This document shows, piece after piece, positions 1-8,323 of a stretch of 64,000 nucleotides of DNA. The notes under the pieces are model-generated. The model was not told the DNA's origin, did no database searches, and saw nothing but the letters and a program-made list of their open reading frames with translations. The translations under genes were made by a program, and so were the position numbers. The first letter of the stretch is position 1; the number at the start of each line of letters is the position of its first letter. Origin of the DNA: JANXQG01 sp963775975 (GTDB taxonomy: Bacteria; Planctomycetota; Planctomycetia; Pirellulales; Thermoguttaceae); assembly GCA_963775975.1 (NCBI GenBank), contig CAVZKX010000002.1, forward strand, positions 868,001 through 932,000. Reading direction: 5' to 3'.

Positions 1-502
1 GCAATTCGGGATCGGCCAGCCCCTTGTGTTTCTCCGGCGGCGTCTCGATGCTCTTGGAAAGGAAATGGAGATGGGTGGCGAAGATGGTCAGTTCTCCGAC
101 ATTCGTGCGTTTGAGCTCGCCGTCGACGCCGATCAGATCGCCCAAGTCGAAGTTCTTGGCAAGCTCCCAGTTCTTTTCGCCGACCTGATTCATGCCGATG
201 GCCACTTGGATGCGGCCCGTCCAGTCGTGCAGTTCGAGGAACCGCAACTTGCCCTGGCCGCGTTGGAGAACGATGCGTCCGGCGGCGCGAACGGTCGGGC
301 CGTGATAAATCGGCGGCTTACCCTCCTCGGCGGCGGGCTCAGACGTGATATCACCTTCGCGGGCGCGAATCGCGGAAATTGGCGAATGGTCGTCGAAGCG
401 CTGGCCCCAAGGATCGAGCCCCAGTTCTTGTATCCTGCGCAACTTGACGCGTCGTGCCGCTTCAAGTGCCGCCGCGCCGCTTTGGGGATCGTTTTCGCTC
501 AT
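1..502 (-). CDS. lysS: Lysyl-tRNA synthetase, N-terminal part (cut by window edge)
   Basis: Class II lysyl-tRNA synthetase, which charges tRNA-Lys in the cytoplasm. Only the first 167 or so residues are in the window; the gene continues beyond base 1. The start is the ATG read from 502. After a leader with RRVKLRRIQELGLDPW, the anticodon-binding OB fold is visible (AGRIVLQRGQGKLRFLELHD, then GDLIGVDGELKRTNVGELTI), followed by LSKSIETPPEKHKGLADPE, which matches the LysRS segment that leads into motif 1 (typically LRPLPEKFHGLTDPE). The catalytic domain is not visible, so function rests on the OB-fold region, but the match is characteristic. Nothing upstream suggests an operon; a 42-bp inverted repeat lies just before the start. 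Confidence 0.88.
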   Translation of the reverse strand, partial: MSENDPQSGAAALEAARRVKLRRIQELGLDPWGQRFDDHSPISAIRAREGDITSEPAAEEGKPPIYHGPTVRAAGRIVLQRGQGKLRFLELHDWTGRIQVAIGMNQVGEKNWELAKNFDLGDLIGVDGELKRTNVGELTIFATHLHFLSKSIETPPEKHKGLADPEL

Positions 503-520
503 GGTTTCTCCGTCGTTTAG

Positions 521-562
521 CCCGGAGCCAACGGCGACGGTGATCGCGCCGTTGGCTCCGGG
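521..562. repeat. Inverted repeat, 16-bp arms
   Basis: Arms 521-536 and 547-562 are perfect reverse complements (cccggagccaacggcg and its complement) around a 10-base loop, in the 411-base gap between lysS and the sulfotransferase gene. No coding frame is convincing in this gap. The element may act as a bidirectional hairpin but belongs to the general set of small palindromes seen throughout this window. Confidence 0.8.
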
Positions 563-913
563 TTAAACGATGCCGGACCTACAGGTCGTCGGATTGTAGT
601 GGAAAGGCCCGTTAGGTCAATGTCAAAATGGAGAAATGACACCGTTTGGAGCGGACATCGCCAATAGTGCTCTTCCAAAGGACGAACAGCCCAAATTTGA
701 CCTATGCGACAAATGAGAAAAAAGTGCATTGCGGCACACACTCTCAATGGTCCGATAGGAGTCATATGGCGAAGTAGCCATGTTTAATCCGGGCGTTGGT
801 GACTGGTGCTTTCCACTAGCCCAAACCGGTTGTTTCTTCTTTTCCAACTTGCCCCATTTACACGCCGTGTTATTATGAAGTTCCCCCAAGTGGCACTCCG
901 TTTGGAGAGACGC

Positions 914-2134
914 ATGGCAACCGTACACGATAATCCGCTAGAAAAAACAGCGACTACGGCTGCTCCCGCAAGTTCACAGCGTACCGCGCCCAAAGCAATG
1001 AAATCCGATGGACTCGGCTCCGGCGGCTACACCGACAAGCCTTGGTTCTTGCGCATTTGGGACGGGATGCCCGCCACTGCCTGGTTTTCACTCTTGTTGC
1101 GTAACGGCTTGCAGATCTCGCCCCGGCGCTGGGGGATGGCAGTGCTGATCTCGTTCATCAGCTTGGTGAACTTGGGATTGGCGCTTTTGCAAAGCCTGTT
1201 TTATGGTCGCCGCATCGCGCGTACCGAGCTTCAAGGCGATCCGATTTTTGTGATCGGCCACTGGCGATCGGGCACGACGCTGCTGCACGAACTGCTGGTT
1301 CTCGATGAGAGGTACACGTATCCCAATACGTACGACTGTTTTGCGTCGAGCCATTTTCTCTTATCGGCCCCAGTTTTCCGGCCGCTCCTGAAAGGACTCA
1401 TGCCCAAGCAGCGGCCGATGGACAACATGGCCGCGGGGTGGGATTGTCCTCAAGAGGACGAGTTCGCTTTGTGCAATATGGGCATGCGTTCGCCGTACAT
1501 GACGATTGCCTTTCCGAACCGCCCTCCGCAGAACCAGGAGTACTTCGACTTGCAGCACGTTTCGGCGGGAGAGCGGACTCGCTGGCAGCGCGGATTAACG
1601 TGGTTCCTGAAATGTCTCACCGTGCGATCACCGCGCAGAATCGTACTGAAATCGCCGCCGCACACGTCTCGTGTCAAGGTATTGCTGGAAATGTTTCCCA
1701 GGGCGCGGTTCGTACACATTGTCCGCAATCCGTTCGTGGTTTTCCCGTCAACGATCAACCTTTGGAAGCGGATGTACCGCAACGACGGGCTGCAAGTGCC
1801 GACCTACGACGGCTTGGACGAACACGTCTTCGCGACTTTCTCGCGGATGTACGAAGTTTTTCAGCGCGACCGCGAGTTGATTCCGCCCGGCCAATTGTGC
1901 GAAGTCCGCTACGAGGACTTGGTGGCTCAGCCACTGCGGCAAATGGAGCGGGTCTACCAAGAGCTTAACCTGGGCGAATTCGAGTCAGTTCGAGCGAAAT
2001 TGGCCGCTTATTTTGCCGCCAAGGCCGACTACAAAACGAATCGCTACCAGCTCCCGACGGATTTGGCCGCGGAAATTGGCCAGCGCTGGAGTAGCTATTT
2101 CGATCGATACGGCTATTCCAAGGATCAGAGCTAG
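914..2134 (+). CDS. Sulfotransferase family protein
   Basis: Predicted PAPS-dependent sulfotransferase of 406 residues, transferring a sulfate group to an unknown acceptor. The 5'-phosphosulfate loop is GHWRSGTTLLHELL at about residues 115-128, and the 3'-phosphate-binding segment is RFVHIVRNPFVVFPST near residue 240; KSPPH between them is also typical. A hydrophobic stretch at about residues 74-97 suggests membrane association before the catalytic domain. The frame is open upstream to 806, but the ATG at 914 has a GGAGAG box about 6 bases upstream and is preferred. Sulfatases and sulfotransferases are abundant in planctomycetes. The acceptor cannot be told from sequence. Confidence 0.85.
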   Translation: MATVHDNPLEKTATTAAPASSQRTAPKAMKSDGLGSGGYTDKPWFLRIWDGMPATAWFSLLLRNGLQISPRRWGMAVLISFISLVNLGLALLQSLFYGRRIARTELQGDPIFVIGHWRSGTTLLHELLVLDERYTYPNTYDCFASSHFLLSAPVFRPLLKGLMPKQRPMDNMAAGWDCPQEDEFALCNMGMRSPYMTIAFPNRPPQNQEYFDLQHVSAGERTRWQRGLTWFLKCLTVRSPRRIVLKSPPHTSRVKVLLEMFPRARFVHIVRNPFVVFPSTINLWKRMYRNDGLQVPTYDGLDEHVFATFSRMYEVFQRDRELIPPGQLCEVRYEDLVAQPLRQMERVYQELNLGEFESVRAKLAAYFAAKADYKTNRYQLPTDLAAEIGQRWSSYFDRYGYSKDQS

Positions 2135-2166
2135 CATTGCTAGCTAGCCGCCAGCACGGGCGATCT

Positions 2167-2219
2167 GTGGGGCAGGTTGCCAACCTGCCAATTATCGGCA
2201 GGTTGGCCACCTGCCCCAC
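2167..2219. repeat. Palindromic element, family A
   Basis: A 53-bp inverted repeat whose arms read gtggggcaggttgccaacct and its near-complement. The same element recurs at 12596-12649, 14465-14518, 63702-63753 (inside a gene) and as a single arm at 31039-31061. Here it sits 30 bases after the sulfotransferase stop and could serve as a terminator hairpin. Confidence 0.85.
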
Positions 2220-2417
2220 TTTCAAATCGGGAAGTTGTTTTGAGCAACGAGCAAACCTTGCGCCACAACTGCCCACACTTTTTCCACTGCGGCGCCGGCA
2301 GGCCGCGCGGCAATTCCCGGCACAAGGCCGCGATAATGGAATGCGGTTGACAGACTGCGCGGCAGCACGTAAAGTTTGTTTCGTCGCCAACTCACTTCTC
2401 GGGAATCGTCGCGCATC

Positions 2418-3182
2418 ATGAGCAATCCCCGGCCCTTGTTGTCTCTTCCGCAGTGTACGGTTTCGCCGGGGGCATTTGAAATCGAGTCGGGAGTCTTCAG
2501 CGCTTCCCAGCGGGATACGATCCACGCGACATTCGCGCCGGTGCATTACACGCCCGGTTACGCCTATCCGCTCTTGGTATGGCTGCACGGACCGGGCTGC
2601 GACGAGCGGCAGTTGCTGCGGATCATGCCGCTCATGAGCATGAGAAATCACGTGGGTGTCGCGCCGCGGGGCACGGTGATCTCCCCAGTGAATTCGGCGG
2701 CGGGCGAACCGCCCGTCTATGGCTGGTCAAACGACGAACAGGGCCTGCAAGATGCCGAGCAGCGGGTCTTCGACGTGATCGAGCGCGTCTTTCGCGGATT
2801 TAATATCCATCCGCGGCGGGTGTTTCTCGCCGGTTTCGATACGGGCGGCACGCTCGCTTTTCGCTTGGCCATGAACCATCCGTATAAATTCGCCGGCGTC
2901 ATCTCGCTGGGCGGTGCATTGCCGTGCGGCGGCGCGCCGCTGGCCCGGTTGCCGGAAGCAAGGCAATTGGCGATTTTACTAGGCGTCGGCCGCCGCAGCC
3001 AGGTCTATAACGAAGCTCAAGTTTGCGATGATCTCCGCCTGTTGCACACGGCCGGCATGTCGATTACCCTGCGGGCGTACCCCTGCGGCCACGAGATTGC
3101 GCCGCAAATGCTCTCCGATGTCGATGCTTGGATCATCGAGCAGATCACGTCCGGCAAAAAGGCCGACGCGGCCACGGTATAG
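2418..3182 (+). CDS. Alpha/beta hydrolase, phospholipase/carboxylesterase-like, with Asp at the nucleophile position
   Basis: A 254-residue alpha/beta-hydrolase-fold protein related to the phospholipase/carboxylesterase (PF02230) or PHB-depolymerase-like groups. Visible are the oxyanion segment WLHGPGCDE (residues 55-63), the nucleophile elbow AGFDTGG (138-144) followed by LAFRLAMNHPYKFAGVISL, and the likely catalytic His in YPCGHEIAP (H225). In the family the elbow is GFSQGG; here Ser is replaced by Asp141. The usual acid motif before the last helices (GxxDxxVP) reads GVGRRSQVYNE, so the Asp is also missing. It may be inactive as an esterase, or use another chemistry. The start at 2418 removes a 14-residue leader from an alternative ATG at 2376; the choice is not certain. 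Confidence 0.75.
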   Translation: MSNPRPLLSLPQCTVSPGAFEIESGVFSASQRDTIHATFAPVHYTPGYAYPLLVWLHGPGCDERQLLRIMPLMSMRNHVGVAPRGTVISPVNSAAGEPPVYGWSNDEQGLQDAEQRVFDVIERVFRGFNIHPRRVFLAGFDTGGTLAFRLAMNHPYKFAGVISLGGALPCGGAPLARLPEARQLAILLGVGRRSQVYNEAQVCDDLRLLHTAGMSITLRAYPCGHEIAPQMLSDVDAWIIEQITSGKKADAATV

Positions 3183-3470
3183 TTCTCTTTTGAACCGCGG
3201 CGATTTATCGCCGCATTCTTTCGCACTTAACAGGACAGCCTAGGGATTGCCGCGGGTAAACTCGCCTTTCCTTCGCGGGCTGCTTTTCGTATCGTCGCGA
3301 AGCCGGGTCGGACAGACCTGCAAATCGGGGGGCCCGCACCAAACACGCCGATTTTTTATGCAGTTGAAAGCGACTGAGTCCGATAGCAGTACCTCTTTGC
3401 CACGGGCAGCCTCGATCACAAGATCGGGGGGCCTACAACAGCAGCGCACTCACCACGCACGACAACCTTG

Positions 3471-4772
3471 ATGTTCAATACCCTGCGAACGGATCTTCGC
3501 CTCTCGACCGCCGAAGGAACGGCCAACAATGTGATGGTGGGCGTGGGCGAGACATACTTGCCCGCCTTCGTGCTAGCGCTGACCGGCAGCCAATTGGCTT
3601 GCGGGCTGGTGAGCACGTTGCCGCTGGTCGTCGGCGCGCTAATGCAACTGTCCTCGCCTTGGCTGCTGGCGAAGTGCGGGTCGTACCGGCGGTGGGTCGC
3701 GCTCTGCGCGGCGGTGCAGGCGGCGACGTTCGTGCCGCTGCTCATTGCCGCACTCAATGGCCGCATGACTGCCGTCACGGTATTCGCCCTGGTGGCCGTC
3801 TATTGGGCGACCGGCCTGGGCGCGAACGGGCCGTGGAACGCTTGGATCGAGACGCTCGTGCCCGCGCGGGTGCGGATTCGCTACTTCGCCCGGCGGACGC
3901 GGATCAACCAGTGGGGCATCGTGGCGGGCTTTCTGGCCGGCGGCATCGCCTTGCAAGCGGCCGAGCGGTTGAACATCCCGTTGGCGGTCTTCGCCGTGCT
4001 GTTCTTCTTGGCGGCGGCGAGCCGGATCGTCTCGTTCGGCCTCTTGACCATGCACCGAGAGCCGCAGCCGCCGCGCGCGACGGCCATGCCGCTGGCGAGC
4101 GTCTTCCGCTCGCTGAGCAGCGGCGAGAACGGCCGACTGCTGCTGTATCTCATGGCCGCGCAGGCGGCCGTCCAGATCGCCGGCCCATACTTCAATCCAT
4201 TCATGCTCAGCGAGTTGCATTTCTCCTACACGATCTACGCCATCGTGGTCTGTACGGCCACGGTGGCCAAGATCTACTTTCTACCCACGGTCGGCCGAAT
4301 CGCCGACCGCGTGGGTGTGCGGCGCGTCTTTTGGACGAGCGCGGCGGCCAGTGTCTTCGTCCCCGCGCTGTGGCTGGCGTCGAACAACTGGATCTATCTC
4401 GTCGCCGTGCAGATCTATTCAGGCATGGCGTGGTGCGCATTCGACCTGGCGACGCTGCTTTTGTTCATCGAGACGATCCCGCGGCAGAAGCGGGTCGACG
4501 TGCTCGCCTTCTTCAACCTGGCGAACTCCGTGGCGATGGCGGGCGGTTCGCTTTTGGGCGCGGGGATTCTGGCCGCGCTGGGGGCGGGACGCGGCGCATA
4601 CCTGGCGCTATTCGCGATCTCAACGCTGGCTCGGGCGCTGGCAATCGTGCTGCTCGTCCGCCGGCCGGCGAGGAGTGTCGTTCGAGAAATCGGCCGTGTG
4701 CCGGTGCCGCATTTCATTTTGCGCTCGCTGCCGCGGCAAGAGCCGGAACCGGCGGCGAGCGTGCGGATGTAG
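3471..4772 (+). CDS. MFS transporter
   Basis: A 433-residue integral membrane protein with about 12 hydrophobic helices in the arrangement of the major facilitator superfamily. Helix 1 follows VGVGETYLPAFVLALTGSQ, and a central cytoplasmic loop (HREPQPPRATAMPLASVFRS) separates two halves. The loop after helix 8, GRIADRVGVRRVFW, is a good match to the MFS motif GxxxDRxGRR. A planctomycete MFS group of unknown substrate is the best fit; the substrate cannot be named. A TTG directly precedes the chosen ATG. The 288 bases upstream hold no gene. Confidence 0.82.
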   Translation: MFNTLRTDLRLSTAEGTANNVMVGVGETYLPAFVLALTGSQLACGLVSTLPLVVGALMQLSSPWLLAKCGSYRRWVALCAAVQAATFVPLLIAALNGRMTAVTVFALVAVYWATGLGANGPWNAWIETLVPARVRIRYFARRTRINQWGIVAGFLAGGIALQAAERLNIPLAVFAVLFFLAAASRIVSFGLLTMHREPQPPRATAMPLASVFRSLSSGENGRLLLYLMAAQAAVQIAGPYFNPFMLSELHFSYTIYAIVVCTATVAKIYFLPTVGRIADRVGVRRVFWTSAAASVFVPALWLASNNWIYLVAVQIYSGMAWCAFDLATLLLFIETIPRQKRVDVLAFFNLANSVAMAGGSLLGAGILAALGAGRGAYLALFAISTLARALAIVLLVRRPARSVVREIGRVPVPHFILRSLPRQEPEPAASVRM

Positions 4773-4800
4773 TGAACCAACTACGTCAAAACTGTGGGCT

Positions 4801-4867
4801 ATCGAAGCCCGACGCGCAAGCGAGGCCGGCGCCGTACGGAAGCCTCGCTTGCGCGTCGGGCTTCGAT
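4801..4867. repeat. Palindromic element, family D (26-bp perfect arms)
   Basis: Arms 4801-4826 and 4842-4867 are perfect reverse complements starting atcgaagcccgacgcgcaag. A diverged copy lies at 28423-28487. It lies between two convergent genes (MFS and YbhN-like) and may stop transcription from both sides. Confidence 0.9.
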
Positions 4868-4886
4868 ATCGCGAACGGCTCCCACC

Positions 4887-5990
4887 TTACGCTTTCTCCG
4901 CTTGGGTCTCCGCGCCCAGGCCTTGCACTGGGCCGTCGGAGGATGCGTCCTTCTCGGATGGCATCAACGGCGGAATCCAATTCTTCCGCAGAGCGTACTC
5001 GTGGCCACCAACCAGCACCAGAGAAAACAAGAGCGGCAGCAGGAAGTAGATTACGCGAAAGACCACGATTGCCGCGAGCACTTTGGACATGTTATTGTCC
5101 GGATCGTGAACGAGATGCAATTCGCGGAGAAGTATCATCACCGTGCCCTCGATGACGCCCCAACCGCCGGGCACGTGTGAGAGCACGTTGAGCACGAAGG
5201 CCACCATGTAGACTTCCAGGACCGTCAAGTATCCGCCCTTGACCGGCGGACAGAGCACGTAAAGCACCGCTCCCGCCACAAGCATGTCGGCCGACGCAAT
5301 GCCGATCTGGTAAATTGTCAGCTTCGGCGGCGGCACCGGCACCGTCCAGCGAAAAATCTTCAGCGAGCCGCGGTGCAAGAGGCTGGCGCCGACGTACGCG
5401 CCGGCCAGAACCAGCAAAAAAATGCCGAACTTCCGCGAATCCGCGAACAAGTAGGCGAACGACTCGACGGCTTTCGGCGGAACGTGCCACTCGTTCACCA
5501 TCTCCGCACAGAACTTCGGCAAATGCGGAATCCTCAGCGGGTCAACGACGAAGAGCGTGCCCGCCAGGGCGAAGACACCAAACCAGAACGTGAACGCCAT
5601 GATCACCAGCAATTGCACGATTTTGGCGAGCGGGATGTTCCACGACGAGTAGAGGCGGTAGCGCAAGGGAATGCCTGCCAAGGTCGCGCCGAAGTTGTAG
5701 CTGAAAGAGTAACTCGTCACCGCGGCGAACGTCACGCGCGCCAGCGAGATCGGCACCTTGGCGAAGCGAAAGGCCAGATAGTCGTAGAGCGCCAAGATGC
5801 CGTAGTTGATGACCGTCAGCCCCAGGGCCGCGAGCATCCAGCCCTTAGGGATATCCAACAGATCGCGCCACACGCCTTCGAGCGTGAGGTGATTGTCGTG
5901 CCACTGGCGATAGAGCAGCCACGCGGCGAAAATAAACACCGCGAGCACGAGCAGTATTCCCAAGTAATGGAGCGGCCCGGTCTTCTTCAT
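4887..5990 (-). CDS. YbhN-like membrane protein (lysylphosphatidylglycerol synthase TM domain family)
   Basis: A 367-residue polytopic membrane protein of the UPF0104/YbhN family (PF03706), the transmembrane flippase-like domain also found in MprF. It starts MKKTGPLHYLGILLVLAVFI, has about seven to eight hydrophobic helices, and carries SYSFSYNFGATLAGIPLRYR and LNVLSHVPGGWGVIEGTVM; the latter is the conserved late PGGxGxxE motif of the family. There is no C-terminal aminoacyl-transferase domain, so lipid lysylation is not predicted. It lies alone, convergent with the MFS gene and 108 bases downstream of the S46 peptidase gene on the same strand, separated by a palindrome. The substrate is unknown. 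Confidence 0.83.
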   Translation of the reverse strand: MKKTGPLHYLGILLVLAVFIFAAWLLYRQWHDNHLTLEGVWRDLLDIPKGWMLAALGLTVINYGILALYDYLAFRFAKVPISLARVTFAAVTSYSFSYNFGATLAGIPLRYRLYSSWNIPLAKIVQLLVIMAFTFWFGVFALAGTLFVVDPLRIPHLPKFCAEMVNEWHVPPKAVESFAYLFADSRKFGIFLLVLAGAYVGASLLHRGSLKIFRWTVPVPPPKLTIYQIGIASADMLVAGAVLYVLCPPVKGGYLTVLEVYMVAFVLNVLSHVPGGWGVIEGTVMILLRELHLVHDPDNNMSKVLAAIVVFRVIYFLLPLLFSLVLVGGHEYALRKNWIPPLMPSEKDASSDGPVQGLGAETQAEKA

Positions 5991-6018
5991 AACAATGTCC
6001 GTATCGTTTCAAACAACG

Positions 6019-6082
6019 CTGTAGGGAACGCCCTCCGTGGCGTTCCGGTCGCACGGAACGCCACGGAGGGCGTTCCCTACAG
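6019..6082. repeat. Palindromic element, family G
   Basis: A 64-bp near-perfect inverted repeat with arms starting ctgtagggaacgccctccgt, in the gap between the S46 peptidase stop and the YbhN-like gene. A strong hairpin; a terminator role is plausible. No second copy seen in this window. Confidence 0.88.
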
Positions 6083-6098
6083 GGTTCCGCGCAGTATA

Positions 6099-8195
6099 TC
6101 ATTTCCCCAACTCGTCGGCCAGCGGCGCGGCGTCGTAGAGCTTGCGCAGCGCGTGCTCGATCGCCGCGCTGTGAACGGAAAGTGCGCGGCCCTTCTTGTC
6201 CGAGTAAACGAAGTCCCAAACCAGCGACTCGATGTTGCCGTCGAAGATGATCCCCACGAACTGGCCCTTGCGGTTGACGACCGGGCTGCCCGAATTGCCG
6301 CCGATGATGTCGGCCGTGGAAACGAAGTTGAAAGGCGTGTCGAGATCGAGCTGGTCCTTGTGCTCAAGCCAGCGCGGCGGAAGGTTGAAAGGTTCGAGAT
6401 TGTGATGCTCTTCGGATCGCTTGTACGCGCCGCCCATTGTCGTCCAGGGCGGAAAATGCTGTCCGAAGTCGTCGTAGCCTTTCACCACGCCGAAGGCCAG
6501 GCGGAGCGTGAAGGTGGCGTCCGGGTAGACTTCGCCGCCCGAGACGGCGAAGCGTGCCTTGGCGATCTTCGAGTACGCCTGCCGTTGCGGCTCGTCGACC
6601 TTTTGCTCCTTCGCGAGACGGACCTTCCGCGCGGGGCCGTCGACGAGCAGTGCGAGCTTGATCATCGGGTCGTCCGTTGCGCGGATCGCCGCGATGCCGC
6701 CCTTGGCCAGCTCCCGCCGCACGGCAACGTCCTTCAATTTCGTGCCGCGGATTAGTTCGGCGGCACGGTCGTGCGGCGATTTGCCGTCGAGCACCTTTGC
6801 AACCAACTCACTGTTCGCGCCTTCGAGCGTCACGAACAGCGTCAGGCTGTCGGCTAGTTTGATCGTCTCCAAGTCATCGTAGATCGGCGCTTCGGAATAG
6901 ACCATCTGCTCCAGCGACGCGCGGTTGGACTGCCGATACTCGCGGAGCCGGTCGGCGTTCGGCTTCCCGTCTTCCTCGGCCATGCGGAGAAGTGTCCGCG
7001 CGATCATGAATTCATGACATTGGAACGCGCGGCCGTCCTCCAGCAATAAGAAGTCCTTATGCAGGCCGCGGAGAACCTTCATCGTGGCGGCAACTTCGTC
7101 CCATGCCGAGTCGGTCGCGGCGCGAAGCCGCGGATCGGCCGCGACCGCCGCGCAGAGCGCCTTTTCTTCCGCCTGCTTTTGCGCCATTACCGCCGGATCT
7201 TGCAGCCCGGCCAGCCGGCCCACGTTGGCCTTGCGAGAGTTCTGAATCACGAACAGCTCCTCGCGGCAGCGCCGGTGGCACTCGTCGCTCCGCTGGCCAT
7301 AAGCAATCAAGAGGACTTCGCGGCGCATCAGCCAATCGAGCGCGAAAGGGAGCGAAGCGTCGCGGATGAAAGCCAAATTGGCCGCGGTGGTCAGGCGGTC
7401 GGTCTTGCCCGGATGACCGGAGACGAAAATGAGGTCGCCGTCGGGCGCTCCTTGCGGTGCCCACTGGAGGAAGTGTTCGATCTTGGCCGGCTTGCCGTTC
7501 TCGTAGACACGGAAGAGGCAGATGTCGAGGTCGTAGCGCGGATACTCGAAGTTGTCGGGGTCGCCGCCGAAGAAGGCGACGGACTCCTCGGGAGCGAAGA
7601 CGAGCCGCACGTCGGTGTATTTCTTATAGCGATACAGATGGTAGAGGCCGCCGTTGAAGAGCGTGATGACGTCGCTCCTCAGACCGGTCTTCTCCGTCGA
7701 TTCCTGCTCAATCGTGTTCATGATCGCGCGGCGGGCGCGATCCGCCTCGGCTGGGCTCGTGCCGGCGGCAACCGCCGCCTCGACGCGCACGGTGACGTCC
7801 TCAATGCTCATCAGCACGTTCAATTCCAAGTCGAGGCACTTGACCTCCTCCGCCTGGGTCTTGGCGTGGAAGCCTTCCGCCAGATAGTTCTTGTCCTTCG
7901 TGGAGAGCTTTTGCAGCGCGTCGGCGCCGATGTGATGGTTCGTCAACACAAGTCCGCGAGACGAAACAAACGAGCCCGAACCGCCGGAGTTGAAGCGAAC
8001 GCTCGATTTCCGCAAGTGCTCGTACCAGGAGTCGCCGGGATCGAAGCCGTAACGCTCCTTCAAGATTTTCTTGGGCGGATTGTTGAAGAGCCACATTCCT
8101 TCGTCTCCACGGACGGTGATGCCGCTAAAAAGAGTAGTGCCCGCTACGGCCAGTAGCGCCGGCAGCCGGAGGGAAAAGCGAACGCTGGATCGCAT
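6099..8195 (-). CDS. S46 family serine peptidase (dipeptidyl-peptidase 7/11 type)
   Basis: Exported dipeptidyl-peptidase of 698 residues, close to the usual length of about 700-720 for the S46 family (PF10459). It has a signal peptide (LRLPALLAVAGTTLFSGITV) followed by DEGMWLFNNPP, a hallmark of mature S46 enzymes. The catalytic triad is visible: His in VLTNHHIGA (about residues 87-88), Asp in EYPRYDLDICLFRVY, and Ser in IGGNSGSPVVN near the C-terminus. The family releases dipeptides from the N-terminus of oligopeptides in the periplasm. The start at 8195 has an AGGAG box 7-8 bases upstream and gives the signal peptide at the right place; the frame is open to 8249 but without support. DPP7 versus DPP11 specificity was not decided. 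Confidence 0.92.
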   Translation of the reverse strand: MRSSVRFSLRLPALLAVAGTTLFSGITVRGDEGMWLFNNPPKKILKERYGFDPGDSWYEHLRKSSVRFNSGGSGSFVSSRGLVLTNHHIGADALQKLSTKDKNYLAEGFHAKTQAEEVKCLDLELNVLMSIEDVTVRVEAAVAAGTSPAEADRARRAIMNTIEQESTEKTGLRSDVITLFNGGLYHLYRYKKYTDVRLVFAPEESVAFFGGDPDNFEYPRYDLDICLFRVYENGKPAKIEHFLQWAPQGAPDGDLIFVSGHPGKTDRLTTAANLAFIRDASLPFALDWLMRREVLLIAYGQRSDECHRRCREELFVIQNSRKANVGRLAGLQDPAVMAQKQAEEKALCAAVAADPRLRAATDSAWDEVAATMKVLRGLHKDFLLLEDGRAFQCHEFMIARTLLRMAEEDGKPNADRLREYRQSNRASLEQMVYSEAPIYDDLETIKLADSLTLFVTLEGANSELVAKVLDGKSPHDRAAELIRGTKLKDVAVRRELAKGGIAAIRATDDPMIKLALLVDGPARKVRLAKEQKVDEPQRQAYSKIAKARFAVSGGEVYPDATFTLRLAFGVVKGYDDFGQHFPPWTTMGGAYKRSEEHHNLEPFNLPPRWLEHKDQLDLDTPFNFVSTADIIGGNSGSPVVNRKGQFVGIIFDGNIESLVWDFVYSDKKGRALSVHSAAIEHALRKLYDAAPLADELGK

Positions 8196-8323
8196 AAAGT
8201 GAACTCCTGTGGCAGGCTTTACAATAATGAAGAATCTCTCCCGCCGCAAAAAATATAGCGGAAAGCGGCGGCCCTCGGCAGGGGGCGCGCGGAGAATCAG
8301 CGCTTCCTCCCATTAGCGGCAAG

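Noticed and set aside
4801..4867. Possible CRISPR or integron-type repeat
   Set aside because: Palindromic repeats are dispersed, not regularly spaced, and no cas or integrase gene is seen.
3599..5155. Plus-strand frame of 518 codons across the MFS gene
   Set aside because: Same strand as the MFS gene but in another frame, Arg-rich, without domain; it also reads through the 4801-4867 palindrome.
5373..6755. Long open frame on the plus strand (460 codons)
   Set aside because: It lies opposite the S46 peptidase and YbhN-like genes, crosses the palindrome at 6019-6082 and has Arg-rich antisense composition with no motif.
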